The notes: generated from the letters alone by a model not told the origin. 64,000 bases of DNA from Nyssa sinensis (GCA_008638375.1 CM018052.1:23344071-23408070); one strand, 5' to 3'; counted from the first letter of the stretch, positions 46,774-59,204 are shown. Numbers and translations: made by a program.

Positions 46774-47058
46774 CTAATGGCCGACGCCGGGGCTTGGGAC
46801 GGACTGTAGAATCCGGTCGATGACAGCGAGGTGACGGGCAAAGAGCTTTTCGTCGTTGACCATGGCATGACCCTTCTTGCTTGGTGAAGAAGGTGGCACA
46901 GAACCCTTGGGAAGGGCACTTAGGAGCAAACTGGGCTCCAAAGATGGTAGCTTCTTATTGTTGTCTTGCACAATTAGAAGCTTTCGGGCATGTGAAGAGG
47001 GCACAAAGGAAGCAAAGAGAACAGAGCACATGAAAAACACAAGAATTAAGCGAGCCAT
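46774..47058 (-). CDS. Small secreted signalling-peptide precursor, IDA-like/PIP-like
   Basis: Single exon, 94 residues, starting MARLILVFFMCSVLFASF. The frame is open further upstream to 47232, but the signal peptide marks this Met as the start. Cleavage is likely near SSHA/R (residue 24). The processed region holds KGSVPPSSPSKKGH at residues 51-64, FARHL at 73-77 and a C-terminal SVPSPGVGH at 86-94. The last resembles a second S-P-S-P-G-x-G-H copy of the kind seen in PIP precursors. It matches the 38025 gene at KGxVPPSxPSxxGH and FA(K/R)HL, so the two are probably paralogues in opposite orientation. The leader is rich in CT repeats, and an (AT)n TATA-like tract lies upstream at 47175-47197. 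Function is inferred from motifs; the receptor is unknown. Confidence 0.75.
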   Translation of the reverse strand: MARLILVFFMCSVLFASFVPSSHARKLLIVQDNNKKLPSLEPSLLLSALPKGSVPPSSPSKKGHAMVNDEKLFARHLAVIDRILQSVPSPGVGH

Positions 47059-47174
47059 ATAGATTGTATTTGTAACAAAGTTTAGAGAGAGAGAGAGAAT
47101 TATAGAGAGAGAATGGTGTATGGGTATTGTTGTTGGAGTGGAGAAATGTAATGGGGAGTGTTCTCTTTGGGGTG

Positions 47175-47197
47175 TATATATATATATATATATATAT
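47175..47197 (-). promoter_or_regulatory. TATA-like (AT)n tract upstream of the minus-strand peptide gene
   Basis: A run of TA dinucleotides 118-140 bp before the ATG could serve as the TATA element. A (CT)n tract (read on the minus strand, about 47241-47265) lies further upstream. Assigned by position only. Confidence 0.4.
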
Positions 47198-47241
47198 GGA
47201 GGTGTATGAGAGAAGTTTGAAGACAGGACCATGTTTGGAGA

Positions 47242-47265
47242 GAGGAGAGAGAGAGAGAGAGAGAG
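47242..47265. repeat. (GA)n microsatellite upstream of the peptide gene
   Basis: GA dinucleotides (CT on the coding strand). CT-rich tracts are common around plant core promoters. Confidence 0.85.
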
Positions 47266-48559
47266 CGTGGGGAATAAGTAATTGAAGGCTAGTCAAACTT
47301 GAAATTTGATGTGGAAAAAAATTGAAAAGAGATGGAGAAAGAGACATTGGGGGAAGGGAGGAGGAAGAGACATGGAAAAGTGGCCGCGTGGAAGAGAATT
47401 AGGTGGGTGTGATGTGGGAGCTAAGACGCCGGCCATTGCTGCTTTGTAATTTCACGTGCACAGTCAAACATTGACACCGGCGCACTGTAACACTCGCCTC
47501 CACTTCAGCCGACGGCTTTTCCTCCCATTGACTGCGCATCTACCTCATTTTCAGTGACAAAGTTAGAATCTGTTTTTTTACTGGCAGTCGCTGGTAGATA
47601 TACATCTTAACAGTTCGTTCCGATAAGTTGAAAGAAAGGGGAAAAAAAAGTGTTAATCGTCCATCTTATTTTGAAATGATCGGAGAATGAAAAGAAAGAA
47701 AATAATTAAATATTAATGTATTGTTATATCATAAAATAAATTTATATATTTTATTTTTACTTTTACCATTATAAAGATGTTATAATTTATTTTTTTAAAG
47801 AGCGGTCTTATCTCCTTTTATTTTTAAGTAAATTATAAAATAAATTAAATAAGTGTCAAATTGTCTTTTCCTCTTGTTTATAATTTCTAAACCAGATTTG
47901 AAATAACATTTTTCTTCTTTTATCTGTTCTTCCATTTTTTTTTTCAACTCATTTCATCCAAATGAACGTAAAGCGATTGCATCAGTTGATTAATGTGAAG
48001 GTCACACATAGTTAAGGTGTGACCTTCACGACTGATAAAGTAATGTCACACCTTCAAAAGAGACCGGCCCTTATAAAATGTTCAATATTACAATAATATT
48101 TATACTATTACCACCATGATTTAATATTTTTGTAAAATTCATATGAATTCTAAAGTGATAATCGATATTTTTCCCTTATTATATAACTCAAATAGAAAAT
48201 AGAAAATCTTGCGAGGAGCAAAAAATATTCACCGGTTCCATTTAAGCGGTCTTAGTAATGAATAAGAAATGTTAAAAAAATATATTGAAATTATATTTTA
48301 GTGTGCTTTTAACTTGGACAAATTACCTATTGTAATAATTATTTTAACAAAATTCATATTTGCTATAATGATAAAAGTGCTCGTTGGCTACAAATATAAA
48401 TACTTGTAACTTGGATTAGTAAAATTCGTCAGTATAATAGTTTTTGAGAAATGGTTGAAATTAGAAATTCAATTTTTATTATTTTTTTATAATGCAATGA
48501 AACTACTTATTTTGTGTAAGAGATACATGCATAAACCATTATAGTTCTTTCCACAACTA

Positions 48560-48665
48560 TTTTCATAAAGTTATGCTTGTGAGGAGGTGGTCTTTCGGCA
48601 CTTGAACTCGCTACCTCTTGAGGAGTATTCCTGAGACTTACCTGGTAGAGCTACCTGATGGGCTT
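48560..48665 (-). mobile_element. tRNA-derived SINE-like fragment
   Basis: Read on the minus strand it contains CAGGTAGCTCTACCAGG, followed by GAGGTAGCGAGTTCAAGTGC. These resemble a Pol III A-box region and a degenerate B box (GTTCAAGTGC for GTTCGAATCC). The wording is typical of the head of plant SINEs. No tail or target duplication was established. Confidence 0.4.
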
Positions 48666-49379
48666 TCAAATTTTATTGTTTGTGTAGCAAATGCTTATAA
48701 TATTTACACCAAACAGTGATAATCCAAATGGTGTCTCACAAATAATTTAGCATGAAAGCAATTTTTGTCTTAAAAAAATAAAAGATTGACACCTTTGTTT
48801 TTTTGTGTACGGTGATAGAAGAAATTATTTTACGCGTGTGTCTATGCATAGCATGATACTCGAAATTTGATCTGTCACGTGAATAAAGAAATTTTAATTA
48901 TTTCGTCTCGATTCATTTTCACATAAGATTGACACTTGAATAGAGAGAGAGTATTAACAAAAATAATTATAATATAGTAGAGATTAATGAACTAGTTTCA
49001 TACCTAACAAATATGATATAATATTCATTATGAAATAGTAGAAAGAGGACAGCTTCACATGCTTGACCTAAGTCTGCAGGCTAAGCTAACGCTGATATTT
49101 TTGACAATTTCACTTTGACTGGTTGAATACTTAGGTGACCCTAGCTATCTTAGTAATAGTGCTATATCAAAGGGAAAATCACAATTATACTAAATTAACA
49201 TATGAGATCTCTCAAAATCTAAGGTGTAGATACTAATCTTCATAACAGAAACCCTTAAGCCACGTTAGGTTCACATGGTGCATTAACACAAACATCTAAT
49301 AGTAAGTTAAAAAAAAATAGTGTTTTATATGCTTTACTCAATAATGCGACATCTTATTTCAAGTGATTATTCAATAATG

Positions 49380-49645
49380 CTCTGCCGACGGTATTTTTGG
49401 TCGGAAATAATCTTTTACCAACGATGTTTATAGTCGAAAATAATCTTTTTTTACCGACGCCTACATGCGTCGGAAATATGTTAATATTTCCAACCCTCCA
49501 GATTTTCGTTGGTAATATTTTTCTGACCATTTTAATACCGACCGTTGTGTTTGACGTTTATTATTTGTCGGTAATATATATTTCCGACGCTAAATAAATT
49601 ATTTTCGATCTCATCTAGGGTCGGAATAAATGCTTTGTCTTGTAA
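49380..49645. mobile_element. CACTA-like DNA transposon fragment (subterminal repeats)
   Basis: Dense short inverted motifs of the CCGACG / CGTCGG(T/A)AA kind, such as GCCGACGG, ACCGACGCC, GCGTCGGAAATA, TGTCGGTAATA and TTCCGACGC, fill about 260 bp. The right edge TTGTCTTGTAATA reads on the minus strand as TATTACAAGACAA, close to the CACTACAAGAAAA terminus of CACTA elements. No coding part is present. Confidence 0.45.
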
Positions 49646-50393
49646 TATTATTATAATTTAACTATTTATGGTGAGTTCCAATAAAACTTACAAATATTTA
49701 ATTTATTGTGAAAATTAAATAGATCTAACAATCATATGAAATAATTTTTTTTAATACTGTACCTTGGTAGTCCATTTTCCTACACAGCAAATGTGACCTA
49801 TTAGTTGAATATCCTAACTAACAACCAATGGCGGATGGCCGGGGCACCAACCCTCCAAAACTTTAAGCAAAGCAGTCCTCCTATATATAATTTTGCCCCA
49901 TTTGCACATAATCTCTGAGTCTCCAATTGCCATCAACCTAGACTAAAAATATAAAGCTTGAGGGCTGTTAGAGATATATTTTGTATTTTCATTTTACATT
50001 TATATTTATATAAAGTATCTCAAAAAACTTGCATTGCCATCTTACAAAGTATAAAAATGAAATTTTATATTAATATTGCTTTCCCCTAAAATATAATTGT
50101 GGAATTAAGATAAAGTCAAACATAGAGTGCTGAAGGTTGGAGTGGTGGTCCCTGCAAATTGTAAAGAAATACAAAAGGGAAGCTAGCTTGGGTGATACAT
50201 ACAAAACTGGTCCAAGTTTACAGTCACATGGTGTGCAGTGTCCTCTGTAAAAAACAAACACTTCCGTCTTCAAGGCCGCTTGTTAGGTTCACTACTTTCT
50301 CCACTGTCGGCCTTTAATTCGTTTTGTAACATTATTTTCAACTCCAGTTATCATCCCTCACCCTTGCTTTTCATGATTATTAATTTAACATCC

Positions 50394-50396
<3 letters not shown>

Positions 50397-50464
<68 letters not shown>
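50397..50464. repeat. Compound (AT)n(AG)n microsatellite
   Basis: About 34 bases of AT dinucleotides run directly into about 33 bases of AG dinucleotides. Confidence 0.95.
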
Positions 50465-50466
<2 letters not shown>

Positions 50467-51409
50467 AACTTGAACTTTTGTTTGATCTACGTACCATAAT
50501 TAACCATATCTCAAAGTAGGAATGCATTTAAACAAAAATGTAAGCCCCTTTCCCTCCTTGTTGGTTGTTAGCCTGCAGACATGCACACGTTGCCGTCATC
50601 ACAGCTTCCCAACTACACAAAATAACTAAGCCTCCAAATTAATTTGCAAGTTTATCAGTGTAAACTAGTATTTGTTGTAAATGAAGCCGCTCCAAAGTTC
50701 ACTGACGTTCGTTACGAAAATGTCAGCTACTTCTCAATGTCACTATATGTGTTGTTTAATTGATTGATTAATAACATAATATTCTATCAAATCTTTGACA
50801 CTGTCAAGTATTTACGGCTTACTATAACCTTCAGGCACAACGTTGTCCTGTTCTTTTTAAATTCTCTCTTTGGCAGATCACTGCAAAACACATACAACCT
50901 TTAGCCACACACAAGTTTGTTTATGCAATGTATTCGAAACTCAAATGATGGATTTCAAAATAATTTCAATTAAATTTTTTTTTTTTGAATAAATTATACC
51001 GACGCATTTATTTCTCTTTGTAACATTTGATAGAGATACTTTTTTATATGTCAAAAATCAAATTCAATTGACAAATACAAAATCCATTTTCTACACATAT
51101 ATGGATTTCTTTTTGATGATACAGGTTGTCTAGAGCCTAACTTGTTCTAGCTTGCGTGCACTTCATACTAAGTTCTTACAGCCTCCCACCAGTATTTACT
51201 CTCTCCCATTAGGATTCGGTTGGGGTGGTTCCAAAGGAAATGTTGGTTGAGAGAGTCGCACAGTAGACCTCGAGGTGGTAAGCCTTAGTGCGTTATATTT
51301 GTTAATTATTAAATTATAAAAGGTCAAGCAAAAATAAGTGAAATTATACAAAATGTCTGTGTAATTTTTATTTATTTATTTTAGGTAGATGGGCGGGGGG
51401 AGGGTTAAG

Positions 51410-51605
51410 TTGAACTGATTAAAGGGGAAAACAAGGTAATCAAGGGGCATACCCAGCAAAACAAGCCAACAGAGCCAGAAAACACTTCCAAACCTGACCA
51501 ACAAAATTGCAAACAACATCAAAGCAAACACAAACACTAAGGCACAGCAGAAGGCAGGCCAAACAAACAGAGCTACTAGCAACCAAAGCAAAACAGAGAA
51601 GCCAA
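51410..51605 (-). mobile_element. Possible LINE 3'-end relic (antisense)
   Basis: The plus strand is an A/C-rich run with CAAGCCAACAGAGCC, AAACAAACAGAGC and AGCAACCAAAGCAAAACAG. Its complement resembles the GT-rich 3' regions of plant L1-type elements. A similar stretch occurs at 56590-56690. The minus-strand open frames here are hydrophobic low-complexity translations and are not believed to be genes. Confidence 0.3.
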
Positions 51606-51620
51606 GAAGCTAACAATTCT

Positions 51621-52052
51621 CTAAAGGTAGAGTCAGCTAGCCCGAGGTACTGGACCAAGTAGATGCTAGACAAGGCAATTCACCAATTTCGACTTTACTA
51701 AATTTTTATTTTTATACACTTAGTTTTGGTAACTACATGGAAAATAGTGAGACAAGACTCATGAAACAGACTTTAAGGGATTGTTCAGATTAACGATTGG
51801 CCACAACTTAATACGTTTTGAGAGATTCAATTGTACTAAAGGTAGAGTCAGCTAGCCCGAGGTAGTGGACCAAGTAGATGCTCACACAAGGAAATTCACC
51901 AATTTTGACTTTACTAAATTTTATTTTTATACACTTAGTTTTGGTAACTACATGGAAAATAGTGAGACAAAACTCATGAAACAGACTCTAAGGGATTGTT
52001 CAGATTAACGGTTGGCCACAACTTAATACATTTTGAGAGATTCAATTGTACT
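51621..52052 (+). repeat. 215-bp tandem duplication
   Basis: Two copies start CTAAAGGTAGAGTCAGCTAG (51621 and 51836) and run through ACTTAGTTTTGGTAACTACA to AGATTCAATTGTACT. They differ at scattered single bases and small gaps. Noncoding. Confidence 0.9.
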
Positions 52053-52063
52053 TGATTAATTTT

Positions 52064-52139
52064 AGGGTTGTTGGATGGAATTTAAACTGTACTTATTAGC
52101 CAGGGTTGTTGGATGGAATTTAAACTGTACTTATAAGCC
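52064..52139 (+). repeat. 38-bp tandem duplication
   Basis: AGGGTTGTTGGATGGAATTT plus AAACTGTACTTAT occurs starting at 52064 and 52102, directly downstream of the 215-bp duplication. Confidence 0.9.
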
Positions 52140-53693
52140 GCAACTTTTTTATTAAAAGACTCGTTTGAATGAGTCGTAGAAAAGTACAGCTTGAAAAAGT
52201 CTCTCCCAATAATTTAATCAAAACGCCCATTTTTAGTTTTATTGCAGTTTTGAAAATTGCAGTTCATAAGGTGAACCAAACACCTAGTTTATAAACAAAA
52301 AAAATGTTTTGAGCTTGAAAACATCAGTTTCGAGATCCATTAAGTTGCAGTTTGAGTTAAATTGGTAAGTCTAACTTTTTTTTATTAAACTGGTCAAACC
52401 CATTATGAAGTTTAATAAATGCCCTCATTTGATAACTGTTAAGAACTTTTTAACAACTCAACCAAATACTCAATTGTTTAACTCAAATAATGCTTTTACA
52501 TAACTACTTAATCCCCTCTGATGTTTAATTTAAACAGCACTTTTACATCGTTCAACCAAATAGACATTAAATAATTAAAATAAGACTTTAAAGAGTTAAG
52601 CTTTTGCAATTACATTTTATATCTCTCGAATTAAATTTGATTCCATACAAATTTGGCAATTCCAAGGCTTAGATCACTCCTCTCAGTTGCTAGTAAACTC
52701 ACATCACAAGCATATTAATTAGTATCTTCAATATTTTAAATAGGGTTGAATACATTCATGTATCAGACTTAATTAGGTGGATGCATATATAATTCATGCC
52801 ACAGTAGAGGTTTAATTAGGATAATAATAACACGATAATATCATATAGTGGTTGGAAGAATACAATACCATTTCATTGTCAATTGTCAATTGTCAATAGC
52901 ATGCTGGATGACATTATCATAACTAATCATGCCCAACAACAGTAGTAGGAACAATTGCACTATTATTGCCCCTTTAGTTCAACAACTTCTTCCCTTTTGT
53001 GTGGGTTTTAGCCGGCTAGAACAGACAAATGACTTCATTCTCTCGCATGCAACCTTTGAAGATATGAAATAGCACATAACACAGCACGAAAATGTAAATA
53101 TGAATTAAGTATCCTAAATTTTTTAGCAATCAAGTATGACGAGAATTATTTACTCAACAAGAGAAGAATTTTTCAATTTCAAAATTAAAATATTATTGAT
53201 AAGCTCTATAATAATTCAAATAAGAATCAACTAATTCATATACTAAACCTATTACAAATAGAAAAATAAATTCGGATTAAATAAAACCATTTGTGCATCC
53301 ATTCTAAATTAAAGCTTGAAATTTATGGACTATTAGTTGGTGGCTTTACATGTGTAATATGCAAGGTTCAACCATGCAATTCTTATCTAAAATTTTTGTT
53401 TGTTCTAATTTGTCCTTTAATAACGAGTCTAAACTTTTAATTTAGGTACAAGTATTCATAAGTTTGTCTCTTTGAACTCTATGCCCAAAAGATATTTTTA
53501 AATTGAAAGTATCTTGTGCCCTCTTGTAGTAAGATTTCTTTGGATGTGAGATGCCCACAAGAAGAAACTTCTTTTTTGAGTTATAGCATTGCTTAGAGGA
53601 ACAATTGTAAACAAAGACCGAGCAAAGTTAACAACTTTTGGCATTGAGGCTTCCCTAAATCATATCGTATAGGAAGCAATGCTAAGTACAACT

Positions 53694-53721
53694 AAAGAAG
53701 AAGAAGAAGAAGAAGAAGAAG
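53694..53721. repeat. (GAA)n microsatellite
   Basis: About nine GAA units. Confidence 0.9.
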
Positions 53722-53961
53722 TTTGGAATAGAGTATTCAAATTTGAAATGATTAATTAAATTTGGACCTCAGACTTAAGCCAATGATGAGTACATCATTA
53801 TTTTTCTTAACAAATGTGTTTGGGGGAGTGAAAAGAACAGTGACTTGTCCGTACAGTGATCTGTATAAATTAATAAAGAGAGCACCTATTTAATCTTTCA
53901 TGTCCAAGGTAGATTATACATTACAATATTAGTAGTTAAATGTGTTAGAAAATTAAGCGAG

Positions 53962-53964
<3 letters not shown>

Positions 53965-54021
<57 letters not shown>
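53965..54021. repeat. (AT)n microsatellite, about 57 bp
   Basis: This is the longest pure AT dinucleotide tract in the window; another lies at 54338-54372. Confidence 0.95.
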
Positions 54022-54024
<3 letters not shown>

Positions 54025-54334
54025 CATGTTGGTACAAGGAGGTAATGGAGTACTGATGAAGATTGAAAAACTTTCTAATCGTTTTGGATAACAAGATTAA
54101 AGTAGTGGGATTTGATAATCGACTTTTAAAAACTTAGTTTATAAAACAAAGAAAGTAGTTTGATTGCTATCTTGGTATGGCTTGTATATCGATTATTTAG
54201 TAATTTACTCTCACGAGAACTCCATAATGTCAAAAGATGAACAATAACTATGACGAAATCTGGGTGCTCTATCAATTCTCATTAAAGAATATGCTCCATG
54301 TATAATATATATACATAAAAGAATATGCTCCGAT

Positions 54335-54374
<40 letters not shown>

Positions 54375-54795
54375 TGCTTACAACATATTCTCCACGCTAA
54401 ACATGAATGACAGAATGGTCACGTATTGCACAATGGACCACCTTGATTGAAATGGTTTTTTGTTTTGTATATAGAAAGTCAACAACAACTCTCAAATGGG
54501 ATGTCAGAGAATGGAGAAACCACCATTTATATAAAAAAAATTGAACCTTCAAAAAGAAAGCTAAAATAATAGCAGCAGTTGTGATTTCTGATGACAAATC
54601 CATATGGGTTTTACTCTTTTTTTTTTTTTTCTCTCTTTCCCAAGACCGTTTGGTGAGCTGTGGTAGGACCCTTCTACGTATATTTCTATACATGTGCTTT
54701 ACTTTTTCTCTCTTTCTCAGCACTGAGAAGAGCTTGAACATGCAAGCCTTATCACCCTGAGCAGCAATTCTACACAAGCACTAGAGTCTCACAGT

Positions 54796-54930
54796 AGCTC
54801 ATTGAGGCACCCCTTCAATCCAATGGATTACAAAATAACCTAATCATAACTAAAAGTATATAAAAGTGTGTCCTTTCAATATCATGTGTGTATGTGTTAT
54901 GACAACTGAAAAAGGATATGATAACACACT

Positions 54931-54961
<31 letters not shown>

Positions 54962-55217
54962 GGTATAATTAATTAATACCATTAAAAAAATGCACCACTG
55001 CCAAATTATTACGTCAGCTCATTGAGGCACCCCTTCAATCCAATGGATTACAAAATAACCTAATCATATCTAAAAGTATATAACAGTGTGTCCTTTCAAT
55101 ATCATGTCTGTGTGTTATGACAACTGAAAAAGGTTATGATAACACACACACACATATATATATATGGTATAATTAATACCATTAAAAAAATGCAGTACTG
55201 CCACATTATTATGTCAA
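54796..55217 (+). repeat. Tandem duplication, about 220-bp unit
   Basis: Two copies start AGCTCATTGAGGCACCCC (54796 and 55016) and run through GTGTCCTTTCAATATCATGT, a (CA)n(TA)n tract and GGTATAATTAAT to the CACTGCCA region. The second copy is shorter within the microsatellite. The rest is nearly identical. Confidence 0.9.
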
Positions 55218-58114
55218 TTACATTCAATATTTTAATTCATAAATCTAAATTCTTCAGCTTTAGAATTCATCTTGATTCACACTAGAAATCCAATGGCGCA
55301 AACATGGCCACAATCAGCTTCCACGACCCTAACAGGTCTCGGAGTACCTTTGAATACACAATGAAGGGTGGTCGACATTACTCATGACTTATAATGCACA
55401 TGTGTATGTGGTGTGTGTGTTTGTGGATGTATATATGTATGCATGTATGTATGGATATTGTTGGACATTTGATCATGTGGACCCTAATTAATTTATGCGG
55501 GTCGTGATAATTATGGTATGAGTTTATATGTGATTAATTTATGCGGGTGGTCTCGTAAGTCTTATAGTTATCTCATTAGGTATGGTTATGATATATAAAC
55601 AAATACGCATTGGTTAAGCGTAAATAATCTATTCATTTGTAATCTCCTAAATTATCAGGTGATGTTTTGAGTGATGCTCTTTTTGGGTAACCATCATAGT
55701 GCCATTGGTCTTAGGTCTTGAAAAGATATATGCGACTAGATATTATAGCCGTCCTATTTAACAAAGAGGATCTCTTGCAACGTTCTAAGAATTTTTATAG
55801 TGTTCCAAGAAAGTTCGTAATACAACTCGCCTCTTCTACTTCGTTTCTGCTATTCCTGATCCGAAGAGGTAATCAGATTGATAACCCGTTTGTATTTATT
55901 ATGTATTTCTTTCGGATATGAATTGACTACACAGTACAGAAAATAGAGCAAAATGGGAGAGAACTAGAGAGGTCATTGTTTAAGTGTCTTGAATTGGCTG
56001 AATATATAGCGGGCATGAAAGGGTCAAAAAGAGAAGTTTTGCTAGGTAGATTGTATACACAAGGACCCTGAATCACTCACCATGTCGACAGACAACAGCT
56101 CAGATGTCTGCCTTGTGACATAAATATCTGTTGCCACTGCCGAAAGTGTTGCCCATGTTTTCTGCTAGCAACAGAGACACAGATCCTACCATTTTATGTG
56201 TAGAAAATGTGAAAACCGTGTTTTAATTGTTTCACTTTTATATCACATATCTTTAGTATATGCATGATAGGTATATCCTTGCCATATGGTTGAATTTGTG
56301 AGGCTGTCACTTTCTCGGGAAAACCAAAAGGAACATTTTCTTGCTAATGAAGGATTCAACATTAAACTTGATTGGTACAAAAATTCTATGAAAAAATTAT
56401 TGATACAATGCATGTGGAGACAATATGAAAGAGGTGTGTAATTGACTTCTAATTTCAATCGAAAAGTAAAATTAATCAAGAGATTAATCTCTTGAAATCT
56501 ATAACTTCATATATTAAAACTTTATCAACATTTTTTTGCCCCTTAGCTTAGTTGTTTTATAACTTTTCTTGGTAGGTAAAGATGAATTTATTGAAGAAGA
56601 AACCAAGGAAAAAACACAAGTGGATGGAACAGACAACAGAGGCTACACAAGCAACCAAAACAAAAATAAAGAAAAACAAAACAATCAGGCCAACCATTGA
56701 ACATGGAGTTATTAATAACAGTGTTAATTTCTCTCATGTAAAAACTTTTTATAAATGTTAAATTAGGGCTTCCTAAACAACTTTGATTCCTTAAATTTAT
56801 TTATTTTTTCATTTTCATTAATCATCTAGGTAAATCTTATATTACTTTATGGGCTTTGTTGGGCCCTATGTTCTTCACAACAAATTGAACATTAGACATG
56901 CAAACACATACAAGATTACATACAGTGAAAAAATAGAAAAGGAAGATTAGTGAGTATATAGAAGAGGTGAAACAGATGCCTGTTTGTCGGTTGGTACACC
57001 ATACTCTTCTATGTAACTCAATTTATTTCTCTTTTTTAAGGGTGCTTTTATAGTCTAATATTATCTGTCAGCTATCCTGATTGCATCTCTCACATGCACT
57101 ACTCCTACATAAAGAACTTTCAATTTTTAGCCACTTCCTAATGCAATTTAACCAATATCAGGATGCAAGGGTAGGCTTTTGGTTTTGGGTTGAAAAACTT
57201 CAACCTTTCGACTAAGTCTAAAATAAAGTGCATAAGGGGGAAAAACCAAAAAAAAAACACACAAATACTCTCACCACTAGAACCTAAGCTAACAGAAGAA
57301 ATCTGTTTTGTAATTATAATTGCTGCAGCTCTCAATTTATCTTTAAAATCAAAGGTCATAAAATTCATTAGCTAGTGTATGGGTCTAGGTCTAAGTTGGA
57401 AGCGAAACAATGGATATAGATTGCGATTATTATTAGATCAGCTTTTCAAACACACTTAATGTATTTTGAATTTCTCAACTTTACTTAATTAGTTTTGAAA
57501 TTATCTGAGATGAAATTTCAAATCGCAGCCATTTAGATTAAGTTGGTAAGTTTAATTTTTTTTATCAAGTTAATTAAGTTTATTATGAATGTCTTCATTT
57601 GATTGTTAATCACCTTTTAACAACTTATTAAACACTCAATCACTCAATTCAAACAACACTTTTACACCTCCTCAACCAAATGAGCATGAGATATTTGTCA
57701 TTGGAGTACTCAAACTCACATTTTTATGCTTTTCCACGACCTTTTCCATTATATTAAGAAATTTCAATTTAATTTTAAAATTTATAAAACGAATGCGAAA
57801 AATAATCAACATCTTCAAATCAAATCAATTTACATAGTGTTGGACATAATGAAATTGGGGCCTTGAAATCAAAGCATCATTGCATCCGGAAGCACTTAGC
57901 CTTACAAGGATATATGACACAAGCTTACCAATTGTAGTTCCAATATATACCATGGTTCACTAGTCAATGCTGGCCTGGTGAGCATTGATCAAAGGAAGAT
58001 GTGGTAGTAGACATACCATTCGGCCAAGCCCAACTTTCAGCTACATTTGGCCTAGGATTCAAAGTCCACCTCAATAGCTAAAATGATAAATGAGCATCTT
58101 TTGATCACGGCTTT

Positions 58115-58915
58115 TAATCCCAATAACCTAAAGAAAGATTTCAATCACATGATCTAAAATAATTAAACTAGTTATTAATAGCAAAATTTGTACTGTCTTA
58201 CGTGCCAACCAAATTCTTCTCACTCACCTGATGTAAGATATCACATTCGCCTTCTCACTCCCATATGATTGCACGTCGTCGTAAAGTCAATTCAATTCAA
58301 ATCTCATTGAGCTACCCAAGGACAAGGTCAGGAATTTTGGTTAGGAGGGGTAAGACTTTACTTTAATATTCGATTATAAATCTAAAAATAAAATATGTAA
58401 AAAAATTAGTATTGATTGATAATATTTTTATAAGCAAGTGAATTTATTGATATAAAAAACTTATAAATTAGATACGAAGTCCAACCAAAGAAAAAAAAAT
58501 ACTCAAAAAACATGAAATTATACCCCAAAAAATTCTAAAAAATTGATAAAAATTTCATTAAAGAGTGAAATTAAAATTAAGATAAGGATAAAGTGTGAAA
58601 AATTTTAAATCTAAGGGGGCACAAACTTAAATTAAAATAGTGTATTTAAATTGTTTTTGAAAAGTATCAAAATTTTGGTATAAAAAAAATTGAGATGGTG
58701 CAATTGCCCCCTAAGCCCCACTTGGCCTCGTCCATGAAGCTACCCATAAGCACACTCTAGAAAGCATCTATACTTTAGAATATAATATGTTACATCGGTT
58801 GAGTGAGAAGAATTTGATTGGTGTGTAAGATATCAAATTTCTTGCTATTAATAACTTGGTTTAAGCATTTTGAATCATGTGAGAGTCCTTTTTTAAGTTA
58901 TTGGGTCAACAGACT
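58115..58915. mobile_element. Hairpin (long inverted repeat) element with a nested insertion
   Basis: The left arm (about 58115-58255) and right arm (about 58760-58915) are diverged reverse complements. For example, AACTAGTTATTAATAGCAA and CCAAATTCTTCTCACTCA on the left mirror TTGCTATTAATAACTTG and TGAGTGAGAAGAATTTG on the right. The arms are about 140 bp and there is no coding sequence. The loop is mostly occupied by the separate element at 58319-58737. Confidence 0.65.
58319..58737. mobile_element. 419-bp non-autonomous element with 9-bp target duplication
   Basis: AGCTACCCA occurs at 58310-58318 and again at 58738-58746, an exact 9-bp direct repeat directly flanking the segment. The ends, GGACAAGGTCAGG on the left and CTTGGCCTCGTCC on the right, are imperfect inverted repeats (about 10/13). 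A 9-bp duplication suits Mutator-like elements. It sits in the loop of the larger hairpin. Confidence 0.6.
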
Positions 58916-59204
58916 CAGTGCCATTAAAAATGATATTAGAGTCAACTCTTAAATGATAGAAGCCCGTAAAGTATCTGCTTATGGATATATAGGAGAGATT
59001 TGAATAGACCTCGTGAAGATGTGTGGTCCCATGGGAACAATGTGGTGTCTCACACTGATTAGGTGAGTGAAATTGATTGACATATATTTTGGTTCATGTA
59101 ATTGAGTTCTTTCGACGATGATAGGATGGAAAGAAATGAGTATTTTTTCCCCTATGATTTTTCCATTACATTTTTATATTTTGAAGTAATAGTATTATTT
59201 TAAA

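Noticed and set aside
46955..47347. 130-residue minus-strand frame overlapping the peptide gene
   Set aside because: It is an alternative frame across CT and TA repeats; the real product is the 94-residue frame with a signal peptide.
51376..51673. Minus-strand hydrophobic open frames
   Set aside because: The translation is low complexity and comes from an A/C-rich repeat; it resembles a LINE tail more than a membrane protein gene.
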